DNA from: Sporisorium sorghi
Taxonomy: Eukaryota; Basidiomycota; Ustilaginomycetes; Ustilaginales; Ustilaginaceae
Assembly (NCBI GenBank): GCA_023212695.1
Contig: JALCCG010000015.1
Coordinates: 62,001-126,000, forward strand
Direction of reading: 5' to 3'
Length of the DNA stretch: 64,000 bases
A model generated the notes under the pieces. That model ran no database searches and had not been told where the DNA came from. It saw nothing but the letters and a program-made list of their open reading frames with translations. Below, piece after piece: positions 24,261 to 33,300 of this stretch (within the stretch, counting starts at the first letter, position 1; the number at the start of each line of letters is the position of its first letter). A program made the position numbers and the translations under genes.

Positions 24261-24344
24261 CAACAGACACACCGTCTTCCTGTCTCGACATCACCGTCTT
24301 CGTCACCTACACAACACATACACCATCTCGACACACTCATCACC

Positions 24345-24797
24345 ATGAAGTTCTCTCTCATCGCCCTTGTTGCCCTTGTCTCGGCCGTCGCCGCTGCCCC
24401 CGCCGTCGTCGACACTCACGAGTCCGGCCTCCAGACCCTCGGCCAGCGCTCGCACGAGCGCAAGGCCCGCCACGTTGAGAGCCGCGACTTTGTCTCCAAG
24501 TGGGGCAAGGTCACCTGGTACGCCGGTGACCAGCTCAACAACCCCGCCTGCGGTGGCCCCACCCCCACCGACGCTTCGCACATTGTTGCCGTCAAGCACA
24601 ACGGCGGCTACGGCAACTGCGGCGACTGGGTCCACCTGCACTACAACGGTAAGATGGTCGCGGCCAAGATTGTCGACTACTGCGCAAGCTGCGAATTCGG
24701 GCACTTTGATGCTTCTAAGAGCGTCTTCTCTGCGCTCGCTCCCCTCGACCAGGGCGTGATCAACGGCATCCACTTCAAATTGATCACGAAGCACTAA
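24345..24797 (+). CDS. secreted double-psi beta-barrel (RlpA/expansin-like) protein
   Basis: A 150-residue protein with a clear signal peptide (MKFSLIALVALVSAVAAAPA), then a polar spacer rich in Arg/His/Glu. A DPBB domain follows from about residue 50: GKVTWYAGD, CGGPTP, NCGDWVHLHYNGK, VDYCASCEFGHFDAS. Four Cys (CGG, NCG, CASC) probably form two disulfides. It resembles fungal riboflavin-aldehyde-forming-enzyme-like/RlpA-like and barwin-like small secreted proteins. Such proteins are often abundant and host-induced in plant-associated fungi; their enzymatic activity is generally unknown. The ATG in TCACCATGAAG is preferred although the frame stays open upstream, because the signal peptide starts there and a TATA box and leader precede it. 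Confidence 0.85.
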   Translation: MKFSLIALVALVSAVAAAPAVVDTHESGLQTLGQRSHERKARHVESRDFVSKWGKVTWYAGDQLNNPACGGPTPTDASHIVAVKHNGGYGNCGDWVHLHYNGKMVAAKIVDYCASCEFGHFDASKSVFSALAPLDQGVINGIHFKLITKH

Positions 24798-26362
24798 GAT
24801 GTTCGTAGGATCGCAAACGCGTGGCCGTCCAAAAACGTCAATGACTTAATCTCTTTTGTGGCTTCATTTCGTCCACACGGAGATAGGCGCCTTCGTCATT
24901 TCGGCCACTTACACGGTCACTACGAGCACTCATCATCATCGCTTTTGCCGCACCACATTGCTAGCATCTTGCATCACTTCGATCAAATCCCCCGTTTGGT
25001 CTTCTTCCACCTTTTGCAACGGATCTTTGGCATCTCCTCTCCTCATCCTCTCCCGTCACCGACCTCCGTCCACCATCCCCTACCTTTCCGCTTCTTCTCT
25101 CAGTTCTCGTTCAGCTTTTCGCTTCGTTTCATCCTTCCTTCTCTTCTTTTGCATCTCTGCGCGCGCGCCCTTGTATTCTTTCTTTGGTGTACACTGGCTG
25201 TATCCGCTGCGCCACGTTCTCCTGGGGAGTTCGTTCTTTTTCTTCGGTCTTTTTCTGTCGTTTGTTTCAATAATGATTCGTGATTACTTTTGCGTCTTTG
25301 TCTGTGTGGATGCTGGGTGGTGTGCGTGAGGACAGGCTGAAGATTGGATGCCGCGGGAGACGCATAGCGATGCGACTTGTGCCTAGCGAAGGGCTTCACG
25401 GCAACCTAGAATTTGGCATAGAGAAGACGAGAGTGAGTAGGCAAGGAACGGGCGTGTCCAGCCGTCGACGCGGACGACAAGAGAGCGGCACGCTGCAACC
25501 GCATCAACGCTTGATCCGCCACCCTCAACCTTGGAGCAGGCGACAGCGAGCTCAGCATACCGTTGAATAGGGATATGCAGCAGCATACAGCGACACTCAT
25601 CAGATAGACAGTGCACCCTTGGTAGCTGCCTGGCCACCTCACTGCTATCAAACACGAGATGCCCTCGCGTCTGCAGCTGCCTCCAGAGGAGAACGTAGCG
25701 GATCTCTGAGCAGCTGACCCCTTGGAACCTGGTTGTCTTCGATTTGCAGCAGATCACCATCTCGGCTCTACTCTGGTATCGTTCTGGCAGCTCTGACGGC
25801 CTCTCAAGCATTCACGGCTGAGGTGTGAGTTGGGTGCGACAGCATCCTGCCAAGCAATGTCAGTGCATCCCGTTTCCACCTAAACTAGGCACTCAGTTGT
25901 CCCAGCTCGTGTGCCAAGCCAGTCCCACTGGGCATGCTGGCACTATTGTAAACACAGTCGACCTCGCCCGCTCCAGCCTGCCTAGTGTGTCATGGACATT
26001 GTGATCTGACACCAGCCGATCTGCGTCGTCTCTGCGGGACCGCTTCGCGACCTCGATCGAGCACTGCTGCCACGAGACGCAGTTACACAACGCAGCACAA
26101 AATTGCAAAAGCACATGCACACACGAGTTGAGAAAGAGACGATAATGAATGTCTAGAATTGTGAATGCTCGAGAGAAGATGCTTTGATGATATGAATGGA
26201 TGATGTCGAGAGACTGCGTGTATTTGGATGCAGAGAGATGCCTGAGGATGTATGAATGTGACGGTATAAAATGCAAGAGAAAGTGTTGTCCATAGAGAGG
26301 CCAGAATGCGATACTGTTTCCTCATGAACCAAGGGTTGGCCAGGTGATGACGAGTCGTTCCT
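24798..26362. other. intergenic between barrel-protein gene and His/Asp-rich gene
   Basis: 1.57 kb between convergent genes. 24850-25300 is strongly pyrimidine-rich, with an alternating GC patch near 25158. 26080-26360 looks like the 3' UTR of the minus-strand gene (AT-richer, many short ATG-stop pairs). Open frames here show no family signature. I see no supported gene. Confidence 0.5.
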
Positions 26363-29269
26363 CTACCTGTCTTCGTCGTCGAACTCGCTAGAGTGAATCG
26401 AGTTACCACAATCGCAGCGTTCACGATGGCCTTCATAGGCTTTAGAGCTATGGCGAGTTCGCAGCCCACATCCGCCTTTGCCTGCCTCGTGCCCGTGGTG
26501 ACCATGATCGTCGTGATCGTGATGTAGATGATGCTCGTCACAATGATCGTGATCGCAGTACTCTGATCCACTAACACTGCTGTGGTCGTGATGACATGCG
26601 TGATCATGATCGTGATCGTGCATGCAGCTATACTCCGAGTCATGATCGTGCTGATGAGTTTCGTGGTCGTGAACGTGCTGACAGCCAGAATCGTTGACCT
26701 TGGCGCTGGCCTTCTTCTGGAGCACAGCCTTGGCCTTGCTCTTGACCTTGCTCTTGTTCTCGACCAGCTTCTTGCGATTGCGACAGGCACGCAGCATGAG
26801 CGGGGTCTCGCCGTAGTACAGCTCGTACTCGCAAAAGAGGCAGATCCAGTCGTCTTCGGTGAAGAGAGCAGAGCCTGTCCCCTTCGGACGCCCATGACCG
26901 TTTGCGTGGCCATGCTTGCACGCAGCACCATGTTTGTGCAAGGGCTCAGCAGGACGACGAGCAGCTGTGCGGCGGCCATTTGTCGCCTTTGCCTTGGTGG
27001 TGCCGGGTGATGGGGAGGCGGACGTCGTCTTCGGACGAGCAGATGGACTGGATTGCTTGCCTTGCTGCTTAGGCGTCGAAATTCCATTGCGAGCCTGATT
27101 TGCCAATGCAGGCGGTGATGACGTTCCGTCCTTGACGAGTTGGCGAGTCTGATGCGGCTTGGCAGCGATACTCTCCGGCTCTGTGATTCGCTTTTGATAT
27201 TCCAGCGTGCGGCGTGCCCAGGGCGGGATATTTTCGGGATGTGCATCGCTTATATTCGCCAGCGTGCTCTTTACTCCGTTCTCGCGATGTTCTGGAGGCG
27301 GATAGCGAGCGGGCTGTGATACCCTGTCAACAGCAGGCGAATCTCCTTGTTGAACAGAATGAGAGAGATTGCGTGTCGCCGCGTCTAGCTGGGACCGCAA
27401 TTCGCGAAGTCGAAAAGTGACGTTGGACGACATGCGAAAGTCAAAAGTCGATGTCGGTGCAGGCAGCTTGGATCGCGACAGTGCCGCATCGTCTGCCGGC
27501 GTGCGCTCGACTGCTGTCGAAGAGATAAGCGTGTTGTCCGGCTTGTTGACGGTGTTCTTATGCGATGTGCGTGCAGCGTCTTTAGGCGAAGGGGGTGATG
27601 AAACCGTCTTGACAACCACCGTAGAAGCATTTGAAGACCCGGTGCTCGCAGCGGCAGCCCTGGCGCGAATCTCAGCTATGGTGAGCGGTTTGACGGACGA
27701 AGCGCCGCCTCGAATCGCCTGCGCTCGCTTGCCCGCCTTCGACGTGCGTTTGGCGGGTGCTCGCTTTTCGAGTGCGGTATCCGCCTCAGCCTTGACCCGC
27801 GCATCGTGGGCGTTCTGCATCTCCTGAGCTTCTTGCTTGATTCGGTCCAGTTCTTGCACCCTGTCGAGCATCCTGCGTTGGAAGATGGGGACGAGACGGG
27901 CGCGAAGACGATGCCGGATTGCCATTTTGTGCCGCTCGCCGCCAGTCTGTCGCGGCGGCAGACGCAAAGACGAATGACGACGTCCTGTAGACGGTGATGA
28001 TGGTGCAGCTGCGTCCTCATGTTTGTAGACGGCACGAACGGAGAGCTGTCGAGTCGGTTGGTGCGCTGTGTTGGTCTTGTCTACGAGCGCGCGATTCTGC
28101 GTGCTTTGGGAAATGCTTCGAGTCGAGTCGCTTAGACCAGCAGAGGACGCAAGATTGGGCAGATCGCTGGTTGTGTCGCTGTGCACACTTTGCTCACCTT
28201 TGCTGGTGGGACTATGACGAGTGCTCTTGCGCTTCTTTTTGTTGCCAAGATGGGCGGTGCGACAAGCATCAAAGTCAAGATATTCGCTTTCGCTGTCGGA
28301 AGCGCCGTGTGCGTGGTGACGAGAGTGATTGCTCTCGTTGTCGTCGTGCACAGAGCTGCTGGAATCCTCGATAGCTTGGTGATCCGCACTTGGATCGGCA
28401 GTCGCGCGTCTGGTGCTGCCATTACGAGATCTGGAAAGATGAGCAGGGGAAAAGTCGAAGCTGAGGGAGAGACGGTTGCATCTGGCCAGCTGTTCTCGGG
28501 TTGCCCATTGACTGTAGAGCAGGATGAATTGGGCCGCACGTTGACGGTTGTGGAAGCTGTTGTCGGTCAAAGTGGCTGGCAGCGAGGGAAAGCGAAAGGA
28601 CGAGCTCGAGTCGCAGATGCGCTGTTCAATGAGGTCCGCTGCCCTTTGCTGCTGCTGCGTTGAGTTGGTTGCAAAAGGTGTACGCGCCGGATCTTGATGG
28701 TGTTCCTGCGCCGAGACGCGCAACTGCTCAAAGTATTGTGCGAGCGGTTGTGAGTTGAGCGAGCTCGATGAGGCTTGACTTTTAGACGAGTCGGAGGCGA
28801 CCAAGGAGGGGCGTGTGATGCGAGAAGGTGCATGGGATTGGCTTGTCGACGAGAGTGCGCCTCCATTTGCGACAGCGGGATCAGGGAGTTTGGCGTGCGA
28901 ATGATCCCAAGCCGCTTGTTCTGCTGCCAGGGAGGCAGCCGAGCGATCTGCAAGCTTGTGTTTCTTGGGCAATCCCCTGATGGTCCGTCGCAGTGTGCCC
29001 GGTGCCTGACGGGCGGCATCCATGGAGGTCCCTGTGAGTAATGGATTCGATGCTATGCTTGGCAACGGACTGCCGGTGGAAGGCCCATGCTTCGAGGTGA
29101 GCGTGCTTTCGTAGGACATGAAGCGGCGAAATACTTCCGGCGTGATGTCGAAGAAGGGAGACGCTGTCTTGAATGCCTCGGGTGCCTCGAATCGCTCCAA
29201 GGGAGGGCCGCCATTGCCGAGGTCAAGGCGGCCACTGGCCTGCACGGCCACTTGATCGCTGCGAGGCAT
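26363..29269 (-). CDS. large disordered protein with Cys and His/Asp-rich C terminus
   Basis: 968 residues, unrecognised as a whole. The first about 780 residues are Ser/Arg/Ala-rich and mostly disordered, with a short helical stretch rich in Arg and Gln around MAIRHRLRARLVPIFQRRML. The C-terminal part holds a compact motif EDDWICLFCEYELYYGE followed by a basic Lys-rich helix. This CxxCEYE..GE motif recalls fungal proteins annotated as Ibd2, but I cannot confirm homology. It is followed by about 90 residues packed with His and Asp (repeats of the HDHDHDH kind), with several Cys and an end with ERCDCGNSIH. Together these suggest binding of Zn or Cu ions. The gene is divergent from a copper ATPase gene 1.1 kb away. 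The ATG is at 29267-29269; no intron. Confidence 0.75.
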   Translation of the reverse strand: MPRSDQVAVQASGRLDLGNGGPPLERFEAPEAFKTASPFFDITPEVFRRFMSYESTLTSKHGPSTGSPLPSIASNPLLTGTSMDAARQAPGTLRRTIRGLPKKHKLADRSAASLAAEQAAWDHSHAKLPDPAVANGGALSSTSQSHAPSRITRPSLVASDSSKSQASSSSLNSQPLAQYFEQLRVSAQEHHQDPARTPFATNSTQQQQRAADLIEQRICDSSSSFRFPSLPATLTDNSFHNRQRAAQFILLYSQWATREQLARCNRLSLSFDFSPAHLSRSRNGSTRRATADPSADHQAIEDSSSSVHDDNESNHSRHHAHGASDSESEYLDFDACRTAHLGNKKKRKSTRHSPTSKGEQSVHSDTTSDLPNLASSAGLSDSTRSISQSTQNRALVDKTNTAHQPTRQLSVRAVYKHEDAAAPSSPSTGRRHSSLRLPPRQTGGERHKMAIRHRLRARLVPIFQRRMLDRVQELDRIKQEAQEMQNAHDARVKAEADTALEKRAPAKRTSKAGKRAQAIRGGASSVKPLTIAEIRARAAAASTGSSNASTVVVKTVSSPPSPKDAARTSHKNTVNKPDNTLISSTAVERTPADDAALSRSKLPAPTSTFDFRMSSNVTFRLRELRSQLDAATRNLSHSVQQGDSPAVDRVSQPARYPPPEHRENGVKSTLANISDAHPENIPPWARRTLEYQKRITEPESIAAKPHQTRQLVKDGTSSPPALANQARNGISTPKQQGKQSSPSARPKTTSASPSPGTTKAKATNGRRTAARRPAEPLHKHGAACKHGHANGHGRPKGTGSALFTEDDWICLFCEYELYYGETPLMLRACRNRKKLVENKSKVKSKAKAVLQKKASAKVNDSGCQHVHDHETHQHDHDSEYSCMHDHDHDHACHHDHSSVSGSEYCDHDHCDEHHLHHDHDDHGHHGHEAGKGGCGLRTRHSSKAYEGHRERCDCGNSIHSSEFDDEDR

Positions 29270-30376
29270 CGGGAAAGTGGAATACGGCTTCTATGCTGAA
29301 GAGCTCATGATGTCGTGGATGTCGCCTGTGCAGTCGACTGCGCTTTAGACGTCCTTTCGATGCGAGTCGGGGGCAATGAAGAAAGCGATGGCCTGCTGAG
29401 TTTCGTGAGAGAGAAACGACGGCCGAGGAGTCGAGTCGAGGCTTCCAAGTTGAGCTCGAGCGATTCAAGAGCTGCTAGTGCTGTGAGAGCGGTTCTTAAG
29501 ATGGTGGAAGAGATCCGACAAGAGCTGAAGAAGCAAGCAATGCACGAGCGCAAAAGAGTTGAACAAGGCATTCAGTCAAACCAAAGCTGAGCCGCTCAAG
29601 CCTGCGCTGCCCTGCTCGTCCTTGTCGTCACAGCTCGGGTGAGGTGTCTTGCGTGGGTGTGTTGGATTTTTTTTGGCGCGGCAGCTGAGCCAGTCAAAAT
29701 TTAAACTACGTTGTGATCCATTCGGCCGGTCGAGGACCCGATCTTCGCTTTCTCTTTGTCGTCCGGCATGCGCAAAACCTCGCAAAGACCATAGACAAAG
29801 GGCTTCCCTGAGCTGATGCTATGACTCTGACCTTGCGAGCGACGCCCAGAGGAGACACGCATGTATGCAGTGATGGCCACGAGTGCTCACAACCCACTGA
29901 AGACACACGGATGAGATTTGGACGAGATTGCCCAGATCGTGCAGATTGCAAACAGATTCTCGCTCAGTCTCTGTCAACCGAATAGAGCAACGAGATTTCA
30001 GCATGGCATGGCTTTCCCAGGCATGTCTACCTTTCGTCAGGCGTTGAATCAGCAGAGTGCAACGTCGATGGTGGGCTTCGGGCCGATTCCGAGAAGATTC
30101 GTGATTGTGACGAAGCGAAGAAAAGGAAAGAGGAGGAAAAATAAAAATAAAAATCGCCGATGAGAAAAGTGCTTCATGTGGAGTATCGGATCGACCGACC
30201 GACCGACCAACGGGAAGCTGAGCTTTTGGGACCCTTGATTTGTAGAACACCGCTTCCGTCATCGGCCAACAGTTTTCTGGCCGAGTCGTGACGCTTTTCC
30301 TCTTTGACCACCACAACCTGCTATCGCTTTTCGGCCAATCCGCAGCACACGAGCATCGTGCTCGTTTTTGGCGGCC
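29270..30376. promoter_or_regulatory. divergent promoter region (His/Asp-rich gene and copper ATPase)
   Basis: 1.1 kb between divergent ATGs. At 29305-29590 both strands are open for about 90 codons without an identifiable product. It also contains a (CGAC)4 repeat at 30192-30208 and an A-rich run near 30140. No clear copper-response element was found, although a GAGCAA core occurs near 29985. Confidence 0.45.
30192..30208 (+). repeat. (CGAC)4 tetranucleotide repeat
   Basis: Four CGAC units plus C, 169-185 bases upstream of the copper ATPase ATG. The same unit in the other orientation is found upstream of the SH3 protein and glycogen synthase genes. Confidence 0.85.
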
Positions 30377-33300
30377 ATGACCTCTGCTCGACACTCGAAC
30401 GGCGACCCGTCCCACGATCAGGAGCGAGTCCCGCTGTTGCAGGATGCTTCGGCAGTATCCGCAGCTCGGTATAGCGCCACAGACAACGCTGGTGACGACG
30501 CTCACAACCGTCCATTGGTCTCGAGGGCAAACGGACGCTCTTCTCTTGGGTGTCCTGATGCCTCTTCGCTCAACGGACAAGCATCTGGGGATCTCGTCGT
30601 GAGGATCCAAGCAGTGTGCCCCAACATTCACTGCCCCTCGTGCATCTCGCACCTCTCGAGTCTCGTCTCGGCTCTCGCAATCCATGACCCTCACACGCGA
30701 ATTGGCGATGTCGACACGTCGCTTATCGATCGGAGCGTCCACTTTGACCTCATCCTCTCTGCCAGTCAGCTGCAGTCCAACGCTAGCACATCCATCGGTG
30801 GATCCAACCCGGCTCGAGCAGCTTCGAGGCTCGTCAGGCGTATCGTCAAGGATATTGCTTCGATTCTCGCCCAAGATGGCTTCCCCGTGGATCACTCGCG
30901 CTCCAAGCTTGTATCCGCAGCACCTTCCCATCGTCGCTACAAGGATGCCCTTACCTTTGTGCTGGATGCACCCGATCTCTACGAAGAGTCCGAGACTCGA
31001 TCTGCTTCCAGCCTGCCCAGTCATGCTCCTGAGGCCACCAGTCACGGAGCATCCAAGTCCGGCTCCATCCTTGGCAACTTTCCCGCTTCGCTTGGATCCT
31101 CCCTCCGCAACGCCATATCGAGATCCAGTGCAGCCACACAAGAGTCGGCTCGCCTTCACCAAGAACGATGGCGCAGACATCTCGAGATCTGTCAAGCTTG
31201 TCGAGACGACGCCGATCGCAATGAAGGCAGATCCTCAGACACTCCAAAGCACCAAAGGAGGGACTCCAGTCACCGGGATGCTTCTGCCGACGGTACAGAA
31301 ACGAGGGTGGTCGCAACCCTATCCGTTGGTGGCATGACTTGTGCATCGTGTGCTCAGTCCATCACAACAGCGCTCCAAGCAGATGCTTCGTTTCCCATCG
31401 ATTCCGTCCAGGTCAACGTCATGTCTGCCTCTGCCACGGTGATTACTCACCCGTCTGCAGTCGACAAGGTCGTCGAAGCCATCGAAGACGCCGGGTTCGA
31501 GGCGCAAGTCGTCAAAACCGAGCCTGTGCCGCGATCTGCCCGTCAAGACCCACACAGCGACGAACCGCACTGGGCTGCCAAGCTGTCGATTCAAGGCATG
31601 ACCTGTGCAAGCTGTGTTCGCAGTATCACCTCAGCACTCCAGTCGTACTCGGACCAGACGGATCCAAAGAATGACGTCAAGATCTTGGAAACTTCGGTCA
31701 ATCTCATGGCCAAGTCGGCCGATATCAAGCTTTCCACCGAGCCGGCAAGCTCTGTCGGCAAGGCTGAGGTAGAGCAAAGACTAAAGGAGGTCGTCGGGGA
31801 GATCGAAGACATTGGCTTCGACGCCGAGCTGATCAGCGTACAACACATGCAGAGCAACAATCCGTCAAACAAGGACGGTGGAGGAAAGGACGATGGCTCA
31901 CAGCAGCGATCCGTCCGCATCAAGGTAGACGGCATGTTCTGTCACCACTGCGTCACCAAGGTGCGCAAGTACTTTGAGCAAAAGCAACAAGATCACGCCT
32001 CCGATATCGAAGTCAACGACGAGGATCTCGAGGCCTTCACCCTGTCCAAACCCTTCATCAGCTTCAGCTACACGTCGGGATCAAGCTCGAAAATCCGGCT
32101 GCGCGACGTAATCGCCGACCTCAATCAGCTCGACCCGGCTTTTGACGCTAGCTTTGCGCCGCCTGCCTCGCTCGCCTCGCGTTCGGCCATTCTGGCCCGC
32201 AAGGAGCTGCGCGATCTCCTGATCCGTCTTGGTATCACCGCCGTCTTTGCGGTCCCCTCGCTGGTGATCTCTATGATCGCACCCGTGCTGCCGCCTGATC
32301 ATCCGCTGCGCCGTTCTCTCTCTCAGTACGTGGCCGGATCCGCTACCAGAGGCGAAGTGGCCATGTGGATCATCTCGACTCCTGTTCAGTTCGGCGTCGG
32401 TTCCATCTTTTTCAAGAAAGCATGGCGCAGCTTGGCATCCGTATGGAAGAGGGGTCGTTCGAGTACAGATCGCTTTCTTCGATTTGGAAACATGGATGTT
32501 CTTGTTGCGCTCGGTACGCTGGTTGCCTACACGTCTTCCCTTGCATTCCTCATCATCGACGCTTTCCGCACACCATCGAGCCAATCGACGTTCAGAATCT
32601 TCTCCGGCAAAAACAAGGATGGCGACCCGATGCCGGACGAAATGGGCATGACCTACTTCGAAGTATCCGTGTTCCTCGTCTTTTTCATCCTGCTCGGTCG
32701 GGCTCTCGAATCCATCAGCAAGAAAAAGACGGGCGATGCCGTCGCCGATCTGGGCAAGATGAAGCCCTCCTCCGCCTACCTCGTTCTCGATCCTTCCAAT
32801 CTCGCCCAGAGCAAGACAGAGCTCATAGATGCAGACATGCTCGAGATTGGCGACTTTGTCCTCGTGCCGTGCGGAGCTTCCCCACCCCTGGACGGTATCT
32901 TCGCGGGCACGCCGACCGGCAAGCAAGATGTCGAGGGGCTGTTGGACGAGAGCAGTCTCTCTGGGGAAGCACGTCCCGTCAGCAAGAATCTGGGCGACTC
33001 GCTCTATGCCGGAACCATCAATGTGTCTCCGACCGCCCTCTTTGCCCAAGTCGGAGTGCTTCCAGGATCCTGCATGATCGACGATATTCTCGACGTCGTC
33101 CAGGAATCGGCAGGCAAGAAGGCGAGCATCGCGCAGCTCGCGGACAAGATCACGGGCGTGTTTGTGCCCGTTATCGTGTACATCTCGCTACTCGTCTTCA
33201 TCCTCTGGACGCTGCTGCTCTACTCAGGCGCTCTGAGCGAGTCGTGGCAGACGAGACATGTGCCGCACTATGGCGAGCCGGGCGCAAAATTGCTCTGGGC

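Larger units (their letters stand above)
20929..24344. other. 3.4-kb stretch without a recognisable gene
   Basis: The left part is the promoter of the purine gene: A-rich runs at 21154-21178, TGACTC boxes, and a hairpin ATCGGGT-AAG-ACCCGAT at 21299-21315. The right part (about 23950-24344) is the promoter and pyrimidine-rich leader of the secreted double-psi barrel gene. Between about 21650 and 23950 I see only short open frames without family resemblance, a C-rich low-complexity patch near 22690-22750, and no tRNA B-box or 5S-like sequence. It could hold a non-coding transcript or decayed sequence. Confidence 0.5.

Noticed and set aside
23550..24344. In-frame open extension upstream of the secreted barrel protein
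   Set aside because: A signal peptide starts precisely at the ATG at 24345 and a TATA box and CA-rich leader lie inside the extension, so it is promoter and UTR.
24856..25329. 157-codon plus-strand frame rich in Phe/Ser
   Set aside because: Translation of a pyrimidine-rich tract without an ATG-started gene structure or family resemblance.
26083..27246. 387-codon minus-strand frame overlapping the His/Asp-rich gene
   Set aside because: A shifted frame of the same strand; Thr/Ile repeats are the frameshift image of the His/Asp repeats.
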